Under the pieces are notes generated by a model. That model was not told the DNA's origin. It saw only the letters and a list, made by a program, of their open reading frames with translations, and did not search any database. Of a DNA stretch of 64,000 bases, positions 28,874-37,185 are shown in pieces. The position numbers and the translations under genes are program-made. Source of the stretch: Chitinolyticbacter meiyuanensis (GTDB lineage: Bacteria > Pseudomonadota > Gammaproteobacteria > Burkholderiales > Chitinibacteraceae); NCBI RefSeq assembly GCF_008033135.1, contig NZ_CP041335.1:2609925-2673924 (forward strand), read 5' to 3'. Numbering within the stretch: the stretch's first letter is position 1; every line of letters starts with the position of its first letter.

Positions 28874-29959
28874 TCAGGCAGGATGGTGCAGTTGGGGCCA
28901 GCTGCGGGCCGCGCCCTCGCGCGACAGCAGCTCGCGGGCATGGTCGGCGAAGAACTGCTCGCTGGTTCCGGGGTTGAACAACAGCCAGTCGCGAAACTCG
29001 GCGATCTGCTGTTCGAGGAAACCGCGATGCGTCTGCGCCAGGCGCAGCTTGGGCACCAGCTCGTCGAGTGAGCGGACCACCAGGCCGATATTCTCGCGGC
29101 GCTCGAACTGGATGCCACGCATGCCCGCCTCGTCCGCCGCATTCGGTGCAAAGAACAATGCCGGGCGACCAAAGGTGAAAGCGTAGGTGAAGCCCGTGCC
29201 GGAGATATCGGTCAGCATCAGATGCGTGCGGGCGTAGGTGTCGAAGTAGTTGCCCGAGCGATCGAGCGAGAACTGCGCATGGCCCTGGAAGCGGGCAACG
29301 ATGCGCTCGACCACCGGCTTGTCCTGGTCGCGCCAGGATTCCATGTGCGGGCGGAACACCACCGAGATGCCGCCGTCCAGCATCGCCGAGACCAGCTGCT
29401 CACCATAGCGGTTGAGGATGGAGAAGCCGCGGTTCACGTAATAGGCATGCGTGGGCGCGAACACCACCGTGAGATTCTCCGGCGGATTCAAACCGGACGC
29501 CGCGAGCTGGCGCCGCTGGCCATCGAGCTTGGGATAGCCGACCGGCATCAGCAGCTTGTTCTGCCAGTGCCGCTCCTGGGCCAGCACGGCAAACTCGTCG
29601 ACATGATGCCGGCCCGCGCAGGCGATCACGTCGTATTGATCGAACATCCCTTTGTCGTAAACGCCATCAAGGCTGGTCAACGACACCAGGAAATGCACGC
29701 GTTGGGCACGCTGAGGGAAATGCGCCACCTGGCCGACATAGGGCGTGAGGTAGAGATCGGATTCCAGCCGGCCCAGTGTATCCAGCGGCACATTGAACGC
29801 GTATTCGACGCCAGGCGCCTGCTCCAGCGGGAAGCTCGATTCGGCAAAGGCATTGAGCCAGCGCACCCGGGCGCCGCGCTGGGCGAGCAGCGCCGGGATC
29901 TGCCCGAGATTGAGCACGTGCGAGACGTGATAGCAGTAGCAAATGACATCAACGGACAT
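28874..29959 (-). CDS. CDP-glycerol glycerophosphotransferase-like protein
   Basis: A 361-residue protein whose second half fits the teichoic-acid CDP-glycerol phosphotransferase fold. Visible strings are VVFAPTHAYYVNRGFSIL, ISVVFRPHMES, and THLMLTDISGTGFTYAFTFGRPALFF, the D-x-S-G-x-x-F region of the donor site. The first half is divergent. In Gram-negative glycan loci such proteins attach phosphate-linked or sugar groups. Its ATG overlaps the preceding stop by one base. Because a phosphoramidate-type donor seems to be made in this operon, this protein is one candidate for the unknown transferase, but that is speculation. Confidence 0.7.
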   Translation of the reverse strand: MSVDVICYCYHVSHVLNLGQIPALLAQRGARVRWLNAFAESSFPLEQAPGVEYAFNVPLDTLGRLESDLYLTPYVGQVAHFPQRAQRVHFLVSLTSLDGVYDKGMFDQYDVIACAGRHHVDEFAVLAQERHWQNKLLMPVGYPKLDGQRRQLAASGLNPPENLTVVFAPTHAYYVNRGFSILNRYGEQLVSAMLDGGISVVFRPHMESWRDQDKPVVERIVARFQGHAQFSLDRSGNYFDTYARTHLMLTDISGTGFTYAFTFGRPALFFAPNAADEAGMRGIQFERRENIGLVVRSLDELVPKLRLAQTHRGFLEQQIAEFRDWLLFNPGTSEQFFADHARELLSREGAARSWPQLHHPA

Positions 29960-30903
29960 CAGCGGGCGTCCTGTACGCCGACGGCGGCGAGGAAAGTAGC
30001 GTAATCGCGGATGTAGTCATCCGCATCGTAAGCGTGCGAGGCAAACACCAACAATACCGCATCGGGACTATAGGCGTACTGGCTGCCCCAGGTCATCGCT
30101 GGCAGGTACAAGCCCTTTCGCGGGTGATTGAGCACGAACTCCTGCCGCGCCTCGCCATCATCCGCCACCACGCGCACGCTGCCACGCACGCAGATCAGGA
30201 ACTGCTCGCAGGCCTTATGCGCGTGCTCGCCGCGCACATCCTTGCTCGGCACGTCGAACACCATGAAATAGCGGTTGGGCTGAAACGGCACGTCGGCCGG
30301 GAAGTGCCCGACAGTCAGCGCACCACGCAGGTCCTCGAACACCGGCATCTCCAGGTAGCGCACGCCGCGCACCTGGCAACCGCCATCGTCAGCGGTCTGC
30401 GGCGCTCGGGCCGCCGTAGGCGTCGGCTGGCCCGACGCGGTGGTGGCATAGCCGACGATGCGCGCCGGATTGCCAACCACGATGGCGTAAGGCGGTACCG
30501 AGTGGGTAACCACCGCGCCGGCACCGATCATCGCGTGCTGGCCGATGGTGAGCCCCGGCAGGATGGTGGCGTTGGCGCCGATCGAAGCGTGATGCTCGAT
30601 GCGGGTCTGCGCGAACGCCTCCGGATACTGCTTGCTGCGTGGGAAGCGGTCGTTGGTAAAGGTGGCGTTCGGGCCGATGAACACATCGTCGCCCACGCGC
30701 AGGCCATCCCACAGTTGCACGCCGCACTTCACCGTGACGCGGTCACCCAGCACCACGTCGTTCTCGATGAACACCTGGTCGCAGATATTGCAGTCGGCGC
30801 CGATGCTCGCCCCAGGCAGCACATGAGCGAACGCCCACACCCGGGTGCCGTCGCCGATCTGGCTGCTCTCGCAGAGGCCTGAAGGATGAACGTAGTAATT
30901 CAT
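29959..30903 (-). CDS. Bifunctional sugar N-acetyltransferase / dTDP-4-keto-6-deoxyglucose ketoisomerase (WxcM/FdtD-like)
   Basis: A 314-residue fusion. Residues 1-165 form a left-handed beta-helix acetyltransferase of hexapeptide repeats (IGDGTRVWAFAHVLPGASIG, IGANATILPGLTIGQHAMIGAG, GNPARIVG). Residues 180-314 form a cupin of the FdtA/QdtA type, with RGEHAHK (224-230) carrying the metal or catalytic histidines. The same order is known in Xanthomonas WxcM and Shewanella FdtD, which make dTDP-3-acetamido-3,6-dideoxyhexose (Fuc3NAc or Qui3NAc). The true start is MNYYVHPSG; the frame runs on upstream inside the aminotransferase gene. It overlaps the aminotransferase by 4 bases. RmlA and RmlB, which supply the substrate, are not in the window. 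Confidence 0.88.
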   Translation of the reverse strand: MNYYVHPSGLCESSQIGDGTRVWAFAHVLPGASIGADCNICDQVFIENDVVLGDRVTVKCGVQLWDGLRVGDDVFIGPNATFTNDRFPRSKQYPEAFAQTRIEHHASIGANATILPGLTIGQHAMIGAGAVVTHSVPPYAIVVGNPARIVGYATTASGQPTPTAARAPQTADDGGCQVRGVRYLEMPVFEDLRGALTVGHFPADVPFQPNRYFMVFDVPSKDVRGEHAHKACEQFLICVRGSVRVVADDGEARQEFVLNHPRKGLYLPAMTWGSQYAYSPDAVLLVFASHAYDADDYIRDYATFLAAVGVQDAR

Positions 30904-31997
30904 GCTTGCAGCTCCGCCGCGACCGCCCGGCACGCCGCGATGACCTGATCGACTTCGGTATCGGCGAGCTCGGGAAAACACGGCAAGGTGAGAATGCTCA
31001 GCGCCGCGCGTTCGGTTTCCGGCAGCGCGGTCCCCGGCGCGGCCACGCTTTGCAGGTGATCGGGAATCGGATAATGGATCTCCGTGGCGATACCCGCCTC
31101 GGCCAGCGCGCCGCGCACCGCATCGCGCGCAGCAAGGCGCATCACGCACAGGTGGGCGACATCGTCCTCGCCAGGCGGCAAGGGCAATTGCCAGCCCAGA
31201 TCCACCAGCCCGGCGCGATAGCGCTGCACGATCTCGCGCCGCCGCGCGTTCCAGCCATCCAGGCAGGGCAGCTTGGCCCGCAGCACAGCCGCCTGAAGTT
31301 CGTCAAGCCGGCTGTTGCGCCCGCCCGCCAAGCCGACGTGGTACTTGCCGCTCCAACCGTACTGCCGCAGGCTGCGCAAACGCTCCAACAAGGCAACGTC
31401 GTTGCTGGCCACCGCACCGCCGTCACCCAATGCGCCCAGGTTCTTGGTCGGATAGAAGCTGAATGCGGCCAGATCGCCCCAACTGCCGGCGCGGCGGCCA
31501 TCGCGCATTGCGCCATGCGCCTGCGCACAGTCCTCGATCAGCGGAATATCACGCCTACGAGCCCAGGCCAGCGCCCCCTCGACATCAGCCATGCGGCCGT
31601 AGAGGTGGGTCAGCACCAGCGCGCGGGTGCGCGGCGTGACGGCAGCATCGAGCAGGCGCACATCCAGTTGCATCGACTGCGACTCGATATCGACATACCG
31701 CGGCACAGCGCCGACCGCGCGGATCGCGGTGCTGGCATACATGCCGGCGTTGGCCACCGTCAGCACCTCGTCGCCCGGGCTGACCTGCAGCGTGCGCAGT
31801 GCCAGCTCCAGTGCGTCGGTGCCGTTGCCGACCGCCACGGTGCCGGTCACGCCGAGGTATTGCGCAAACTCGGCCTCGAACGCCTGGTTCTCCGGCCCGA
31901 GGATGTAGTAGCCGCGTTGCAACACACGGTCGATGGCTGTACGCAGCTCGGCGTCGAGCGCACCGTTGTGCCGTGCGAGATCGTTAATCAGCAACAT
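30900..31997 (-). CDS. DegT/DnrJ/EryC1/StrS sugar aminotransferase (FdtB/QdtB-like)
   Basis: A 365-residue PLP enzyme that would aminate the 3-keto sugar made by the neighbouring ketoisomerase. Motifs are GNGTDALELALR (59-70), the cofactor-binding IEDCAQAHGA with Asp156, and FSFYPTKNLGALGDGGAV with the Schiff-base Lys185. Length and motifs fit the C3-aminotransferase branch (FdtB/QdtB). The start overlaps the nucleotidyltransferase gene by 14 bases. Together with the WxcM-like protein it forms a complete route from dTDP-4-keto-6-deoxyglucose to an N-acetylated 3-amino sugar. Confidence 0.88.
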   Translation of the reverse strand: MLLINDLARHNGALDAELRTAIDRVLQRGYYILGPENQAFEAEFAQYLGVTGTVAVGNGTDALELALRTLQVSPGDEVLTVANAGMYASTAIRAVGAVPRYVDIESQSMQLDVRLLDAAVTPRTRALVLTHLYGRMADVEGALAWARRRDIPLIEDCAQAHGAMRDGRRAGSWGDLAAFSFYPTKNLGALGDGGAVASNDVALLERLRSLRQYGWSGKYHVGLAGGRNSRLDELQAAVLRAKLPCLDGWNARRREIVQRYRAGLVDLGWQLPLPPGEDDVAHLCVMRLAARDAVRGALAEAGIATEIHYPIPDHLQSVAAPGTALPETERAALSILTLPCFPELADTEVDQVIAACRAVAAELQA

Positions 31998-32718
31998 GAT
32001 CGAAGCTCACCTCCGCGTAGGCGGCCAGATCGTCGGCCGAATCCACCTCGCCCCACGGGCCAGCCACCGGCACGGTGCCGATGCGCCAGCCTTGCGCCAA
32101 GCCGTGGCGCAGCAACGAAGTCATGTCCAGTTTATCCGCAGCAGCACCCTGTTCCGCCAGCAAGGCCTCGATCCGCGCCCAGCTCGCCGACGTGAACTTC
32201 AACAGCCCCATGTACTGGCCCTCAATGGCTGCCACGCTGTCGCTGCGCGCGCCGATCTCGGCCAGCGTGCCGTCGGCATGGCGACGGAAGGTTTCCGCGT
32301 CGGCCAGCGGATCGGCAAACCGTTTCTGCCACACCTGGAGCCAGTCCGGGTCGTAGGAGATCGCCAGTTCCTCATTACTCGCAGCCAGACGGCGCACCGT
32401 TTCGGCGGAATAGAAGATGTCGCTGTAGCTGACGATGCATGGGCCGGCGCGCAGCCATTCTCCCGCCTCGGCCAACGTGCGCACCATATTGGTCTCGGCC
32501 CAGCGCGGATTGTCGAAGTACTGCACCGGCTCGTCGAACTTGTCGGCGCAGTAGCCGCGCACGATGGCGATATCGGCGATACCGGCACCGCGCAAAGCGG
32601 CCAGTTGCCAGTCGAGCAGGCGACGGCCATGCAGTCGGGTAAAGCACTTGGGCTGTTCGGCGGTCAGCGCGCCCATGCGGCTGCCACGGCCAGCGGCGAG
32701 GATGATGGCTCGAATCAT
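31984..32718 (-). CDS. Nucleotidyltransferase, probable CTP:phosphoglutamine cytidylyltransferase (Cj1416-like)
   Basis: A 244-residue nucleotidyltransferase. The N-terminal signature is MIRAIILAAGRGSRMGALTA, followed by PKCF. Further strings are NMVRTLAEAGEWL, IVSYSDIFYS, WQKRFADPLADAETF, IEGQYMGLLK and, near the end, GPWGEVDSADDL. The family includes LicC-type choline-phosphate cytidylyltransferases and Campylobacter Cj1416, which couples CTP with L-glutamine phosphate. I favour the Cj1416 role because the neighbouring genes supply the other steps; alone the gene could activate another phosphate compound. The ATG at 32718 overlaps the cysQ-like stop by 4 bases. The frame stays open upstream, but that part lies inside the cysQ-like gene. 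Confidence 0.75.
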   Translation of the reverse strand: MIRAIILAAGRGSRMGALTAEQPKCFTRLHGRRLLDWQLAALRGAGIADIAIVRGYCADKFDEPVQYFDNPRWAETNMVRTLAEAGEWLRAGPCIVSYSDIFYSAETVRRLAASNEELAISYDPDWLQVWQKRFADPLADAETFRRHADGTLAEIGARSDSVAAIEGQYMGLLKFTSASWARIEALLAEQGAAADKLDMTSLLRHGLAQGWRIGTVPVAGPWGEVDSADDLAAYAEVSFDHVAD

Positions 32719-33515
32719 GTCGGATAACTCAGTTGGTCCAGCGGCACATGTGGCGCCGCGGCAATGAAATGGGGATTGCGCTGGCTGGGCGTGTTGTAGC
32801 GTATCGGCGTCAGGTCCGGCAACGCGCGCAACACGCAGCCGGCAGCACGCAGCACCGCGTCGCCAGCGGCGACGTCCCATTCGCTGCTGCCGTTGAAGCG
32901 CGGGTAGAGATCGACCTCGCCGGCGGCCAGCCGGCCGAACTTCAGCGCAGAGCCGATGGGTACACTGCACGCCACGCCGTTCAGACGGGCGAAGGCGGCG
33001 GTCTGCGGCACATCGTGATGGCGGCTGCACGCCAGCGCGCGCTCGGGCGCCCAGCGCCCCGGCAACGCGGTGTGCATGCCGCCGCGCGCCATCCAGGCGC
33101 CCTGCCCCAAAGCGCCGTAATACAACTCGTCGAGCGCTGGCGCGTACACCACGCCGGCAATGGCCACGCCTTGGTGGATCAGGCCGATATTGACGGTGAA
33201 CTCGTGGTTGCGATCGAGGAAATCGCGAGTGCCGTCGAGCGGATCGACCAGCCAGAAGGTTTCCCAATCGCGGCGCACCGTATAGTCGACCAGCGTTTCC
33301 TCGGAAATCACCGGCCAGGGAAAACACGCCGCCAGCTCGCTGAGAATCACGCGGTTGGCGGCCAGGTCGGCCAGCGTCAACGGCGAGCCGTCGCCTTTGG
33401 CTTCGACGCCGAAGTCGGCGCGGGCATAGATATCGAGTATGGCCGCGCCGGCCTGGCGGGCGATGCGTACCAGCTCGGTTTCAAGATGGCGATGATCCAG
33501 GGCGAGGTCAGGCAA
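32715..33515 (-). CDS. cysQ: 3'(2'),5'-bisphosphate nucleotidase, CysQ-like
   Basis: A 266-residue inositol-monophosphatase-superfamily enzyme. Metal-binding motifs are SEET (71-74), DPLDGTRDFL (91-100) and, later, WDVAAGDAVLRAAG. CysQ removes the 3'-phosphate from PAP, the by-product of PAPS use. Inside this operon a different substrate is attractive: if an activated 3'-phospho-CDP-amidate donor is used, the leaving group is 3'-phospho-CMP, which such an enzyme could hydrolyse. That assignment is inferred from context only. It overlaps both neighbours, so it is strictly part of the operon. Confidence 0.85.
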   Translation of the reverse strand: MPDLALDHRHLETELVRIARQAGAAILDIYARADFGVEAKGDGSPLTLADLAANRVILSELAACFPWPVISEETLVDYTVRRDWETFWLVDPLDGTRDFLDRNHEFTVNIGLIHQGVAIAGVVYAPALDELYYGALGQGAWMARGGMHTALPGRWAPERALACSRHHDVPQTAAFARLNGVACSVPIGSALKFGRLAAGEVDLYPRFNGSSEWDVAAGDAVLRAAGCVLRALPDLTPIRYNTPSQRNPHFIAAAPHVPLDQLSYPT

Positions 33516-34104
33516 AGTGATGCTCGATCAGGTGACGGTCATGCGGCGCCAGGGTCGCTTCGCGCTCGGGATGCCACATCACGGCCAGCACTGGCAGTTC
33601 CGCATGGCGTAGCGCTTCGATGCTGCCGTCGGGTGCTTGCGCCAAGTCCTGCAACAGTTCAGGCAGTTGTCGCACGCCCCAGTTGTGGTAACTGTTGACC
33701 TCGAATGTACCCAGTTCGCCCGCCACCGGATGCCGGGTGGCGACATGGCCCTCGATACGGTGCAGCGTACCGCCGAAGTAGTCGACGATCACGTGCAGGC
33801 CGTGGCAGATGCCGAGCACCGGCGCGGCATGGCTGACGGCCAGATCGAGCAGCGCGCGCTCGGTGGCGTCGCGCTCCGGTGTATCGCCGCCCTGCACCAG
33901 CAGGTCATTGCCACCGGACAGCACCACGCCGGCTGGCATCAGCGCCTGCCACAGCGTGGCCACGCTGTCGGGCCGGTTCGGTACCGGCACGGCCAGGAGG
34001 CCGCACTCGGCAAGGATGGCGATCAGGCGCTGGTCCAACGCATCGCGGCGCTCGTTGCGGTCGCGCCAGGCATCGACGCGCTGGCTGACGAGGACCGGCT
34101 TCAA
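33508..34104 (-). CDS. Class I glutamine amidotransferase-like hydrolase, probable gamma-glutamyl-CDP-amidate hydrolase (Cj1417-like)
   Basis: A 198-residue peptidase C26/GATase-1 protein. The nucleophile is Cys100 in LGICHGLH, and the His-Glu pair is H178 and E180 in MWHPERE. The TTG start at 34104 is chosen because GGAGG lies 7 bases upstream and the codon overlaps the previous stop (TTGA). Campylobacter Cj1417, of the same family, splits gamma-glutamyl-CDP-amidate into glutamate and CDP-amidate. Related enzymes hydrolyse gamma-glutamyl-GABA, so the specific role rests on its place directly after a glutamine-kinase-like gene. Confidence 0.78.
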   Translation of the reverse strand: MKPVLVSQRVDAWRDRNERRDALDQRLIAILAECGLLAVPVPNRPDSVATLWQALMPAGVVLSGGNDLLVQGGDTPERDATERALLDLAVSHAAPVLGICHGLHVIVDYFGGTLHRIEGHVATRHPVAGELGTFEVNSYHNWGVRQLPELLQDLAQAPDGSIEALRHAELPVLAVMWHPEREATLAPHDRHLIEHHFA

Positions 34105-36413
34105 CGCAGTACCTCCACGCGGCGGTTGGCGCAATCGACGTTGAGCATCCGTGCAGCTGACCACTTGCCATACAGCACTTCGCCCGCACCGATCACTGCC
34201 GGCAGGCCCAGCTCGTTGGCGCGGATCGCCATATGCGAGTTGACGCCACCATAGGCGGTGATGAAGCCGGCGATGTCGTGCGAGAACAGCCAGTCGAAGC
34301 CCGGGTCAGCGCTGGGGATGGCGACGATGGCGCCCACCAACTGCTCGCGATCGCGGTACGACACCACCGGCGCTGTCACCTGGCGATGCGTGATGAAATT
34401 GGGTTCGGTGGCAGGCATCTCGAACGAGAATGCATCCTCCGGCGAGGACAGCAACGGCGGCAGCACGATCTGGCAAGTTTCGGCATAGCGCTTGCGGCCA
34501 CGCGCGATGCTCTCGCCGATCAGCGCTACCGGGTCGACGCCGGCTGCGTACAGCTCGTGGACGCAATGGATGTCGGCATAGGCCATGTCGTCCAGCGAGA
34601 AGCCGTGCTCGCGGCCCAGCTCGCGGAACAGCGACATCGCATCCGACAGGTTGCGGCAGAACACGAACTTGGCGTATTCCCTGAGCTCGATACCCGCCTG
34701 CAGGAAATCGAACAGCCCGACCACATCGTGCGCCAGGCCGTGCTCGGCCAAGAGCTTGCTGATGGCGCGCATCTGCGCCAGCGACAGTGCGAACGGCGCC
34801 GCCGGCGCATGCTCGGCCACCGTGCGCTGCCAGTCGAAGTAAAGATCGGGCGCCTCGTCATAGCGCGGCGACAGCAGATCGTAGGTGCCGGGCCGCAGGT
34901 GGCCGTACTTGGCCAGGAAGGTGGTGCGGTCGAGCTGGACCAGGTCGCGCGTCATCTGACCACTGACCGTGTCGAGACCATTCATGAAGGCGTCGTAGGC
35001 TGCGCGGTCGAGCACGCCGACCGCCACCAGCGAGCGCAGCATCTGCACCGCGATGAAGCCGGCGCGCGCGAGACCCGCGAACGGCAAGGTGCCGTAGCGC
35101 TTGCAGTCCTCCAGCAGCCAGTAGATGCGCGACACGCGATCGACGTCGGCCGCCAGGATCTCGTCGCGCCGCGCGGCCAGCACGGCCAGCTTGTCGCGGT
35201 CGGAGCGCCACAGACCAGTGTCATTGTCGACGATGCGATTGGTCAGGTTGCGCAGGCTGTCGGCCAGGCGCTGCTGTTCGGCCAGGGTGAAGCCAGCCTC
35301 GCTCAGCTTTGCCAAGCGCTCCGGCAGGTCCAGCGTGTAGCAGGAGAAGACAATCTCAAACTCGACCTTGTCGTGCAGGTTGGGTGCGGCGAGCAGGCGG
35401 TCGACGTAATAGTTGACCAGCTTGTCCGCGAGCGAGCCGTCGATGTCACGTGGCACGAAGGAATTGAAGCTGACCCGCACATCGATGTACGGCAGGCCGT
35501 GGAAATGCAGCATCAGCGGGAAGCTGCGCAGGTTGCGGTAGCCATAGTTGTGGCGCTGGTAAGCCCAGATGCTGTCGGTGACCAGCTCGCGATACAGGGA
35601 CAGCGACAAGGGCTTGGGCCGCACACCGATGATCTCGGCCGGATTCCAGTCCGGCATCACGCCGTAGACGGTGCGCCGGCCGTGCAGGAACGGATGCGGA
35701 TGCCGCCCCTGTTCGATCTTGGCCGCGATATGCGCCAGCATGTCGCGGTGCGCAGCGGTATCGATGCCGGCGTCCATCACCAGCAACGGGCGCACCTGCA
35801 GCAGCACCATTCCGCCGTCGGCGATGGCGAATTCCAGATCGAGTGCGGCAGTGCCGAACAGCGCACGCAATTCCTCGATCAGCGCCACCACGGTGTCGAG
35901 CGGTGCCGGCTCCAGCGGCGCCAGGTGATGGATGTAGCGGGTCCTGAGCTGATTGGATACCCCAGCGGTGACGCTATCGGTACGAGCGCTGGTGTCGTCG
36001 TAATTGAGCACATAGTACGGCGCACCGGTGGCCGGGTCCTGGCCGAAGGCGACGCCTGCGAGCTCGACCCGCTCCAGCATCGGCTGGATGAACACCTCGT
36101 TGCGTGGATCGACAACGCCCGCGGCATCGGCCATCGACGCGATCACGGTGGCCACGGCACCGGCGACATCCGCCATCGGCACCGACAGCACCGATTCGAA
36201 ACGGCCGGCCAGCGATCCGCTGGCACTGTCCTCGGCCAGCGCGCTGCTGCGCACCGCCAGCAGCGGCCAACCCAGCTCGCGGACGCGGACAGTCAGCGCT
36301 GCCGCATCCGTGCGCCATTGCGCCACGGTGAAGCGCAGTTGCGGCAATACCCGCGCACTGCGCAATACCGGTTGCAACGCCTCCAGCGTGCCCGCCTTGC
36401 TCTGGAACCGCAT
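34101..36413 (-). CDS. PEP-synthase-like kinase, probable L-glutamine kinase (Cj1418-like)
   Basis: A 770-residue protein with two recognisable ends of the PEP synthase/PPDK fold. The N-terminal ATP-grasp part has LLAVRSSALAEDSASGSLAG (51-70) and VLQVRP-like LLQVRPLLV. The C-terminal swivelling phosphohistidine domain reads YGGVNSHMAIRANELGLPAV, with the expected His at residue 727. There is no C-terminal PEP/pyruvate barrel, so it is not PEP synthase. The same layout occurs in rifampicin phosphotransferase and in Campylobacter Cj1418, which phosphorylates the amide nitrogen of L-glutamine. The middle of about 450 residues should form the substrate site. It starts a few bases after the methyltransferase gene and is followed by the amidotransferase-like gene, as expected for the phosphoramidate route. 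Confidence 0.78.
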   Translation of the reverse strand: MRFQSKAGTLEALQPVLRSARVLPQLRFTVAQWRTDAAALTVRVRELGWPLLAVRSSALAEDSASGSLAGRFESVLSVPMADVAGAVATVIASMADAAGVVDPRNEVFIQPMLERVELAGVAFGQDPATGAPYYVLNYDDTSARTDSVTAGVSNQLRTRYIHHLAPLEPAPLDTVVALIEELRALFGTAALDLEFAIADGGMVLLQVRPLLVMDAGIDTAAHRDMLAHIAAKIEQGRHPHPFLHGRRTVYGVMPDWNPAEIIGVRPKPLSLSLYRELVTDSIWAYQRHNYGYRNLRSFPLMLHFHGLPYIDVRVSFNSFVPRDIDGSLADKLVNYYVDRLLAAPNLHDKVEFEIVFSCYTLDLPERLAKLSEAGFTLAEQQRLADSLRNLTNRIVDNDTGLWRSDRDKLAVLAARRDEILAADVDRVSRIYWLLEDCKRYGTLPFAGLARAGFIAVQMLRSLVAVGVLDRAAYDAFMNGLDTVSGQMTRDLVQLDRTTFLAKYGHLRPGTYDLLSPRYDEAPDLYFDWQRTVAEHAPAAPFALSLAQMRAISKLLAEHGLAHDVVGLFDFLQAGIELREYAKFVFCRNLSDAMSLFRELGREHGFSLDDMAYADIHCVHELYAAGVDPVALIGESIARGRKRYAETCQIVLPPLLSSPEDAFSFEMPATEPNFITHRQVTAPVVSYRDREQLVGAIVAIPSADPGFDWLFSHDIAGFITAYGGVNSHMAIRANELGLPAVIGAGEVLYGKWSAARMLNVDCANRRVEVLR

Positions 36414-36417
36414 GGAC

Positions 36418-37170
36418 TCAACCCTTCAGTTGCGCCGCCCACATATTGGTCACGTACGGGATCGGGATGCTATCCACGCCCAGGCCGCGCACGTAGGCGG
36501 CAATCGCCTCGACCACCTCGCCGAAGCGCTCGCCGACCTGGCGCTGCAGCGTGGCGTGCGAGCGCCAGGCCTCGACGCAATCCTCGATGCCCTGGTGATG
36601 CAGCACACTGCCCTGGATGCGATGCACTTCGCGGAACAGCCCACTCTGCTCGATCACCTCGGTCTGGTCCTCGCGGCGGGTGCCATAGCCGTAGCCGGGC
36701 ACGAACTCGCGGATGATGGCCTCGATGCGGGCCTGGATCGGATCGTCGAGATCACGGTGATTCCACATGCAGGCGAACCAGCCGCCCGGCACCAGGATGC
36801 GCTGTGTCTCGCGCAGCGCCGCAGGGCGGTCGGTCACGTTGAACGACGAACCGAAGGTGACCATCTTGTAGACGTGGTCCGGCTGGCCGGTGGCTTCGCC
36901 TGTACCCTCGAACCAGCTGACATTCGACAGCGCCTCGGTACGCTTGATGCCGTTGCCGCGCATCGCATCGTTCGGCTCCACCGCCACCACCTGCAACTGC
37001 CGCTTGGCCAGCATCAGCGTGAGGTGGGCCACGCCGGCCCCCACATCGCACACCTTGTCGCCAGGCTTCACGCCGGCCAGCCGCACCAGATCGTCGATCG
37101 CGCTTTCGGCGTAGTCCGGCCGTTGCAGGTAGGCGTCGGCGAGGTCGGTGTAATCCCATTCGGTTTTCAA
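36418..37170 (-). CDS. SAM-dependent methyltransferase (possible phosphoramidate O-methylation)
   Basis: A 250-residue class I methyltransferase. SAM-binding motif I is VCDVGAGVAHLT (40-51), followed by an acidic VAVEPNDAM (motif II) and ILVPGGWFACMWNH (motif III region). In Campylobacter, methyltransferases Cj1419 and Cj1420 lie next to the phosphoramidate genes and are linked to its O-methyl group. A similar role is inferred here from operon position only. It lies between the kinase-like gene and the glutamine kinase-like gene with almost no spacing. Confidence 0.75.
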   Translation of the reverse strand: MKTEWDYTDLADAYLQRPDYAESAIDDLVRLAGVKPGDKVCDVGAGVAHLTLMLAKRQLQVVAVEPNDAMRGNGIKRTEALSNVSWFEGTGEATGQPDHVYKMVTFGSSFNVTDRPAALRETQRILVPGGWFACMWNHRDLDDPIQARIEAIIREFVPGYGYGTRREDQTEVIEQSGLFREVHRIQGSVLHHQGIEDCVEAWRSHATLQRQVGERFGEVVEAIAAYVRGLGVDSIPIPYVTNMWAAQLKG

Positions 37171-37185
37171 GTCAGTTGCTCCTGT

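Noticed and set aside
34233..36716. Plus-strand open frame of 827 codons
   Set aside because: It lies opposite the glutamine-kinase-like gene, whose motifs are clear; the plus frame is compositionally a shadow.
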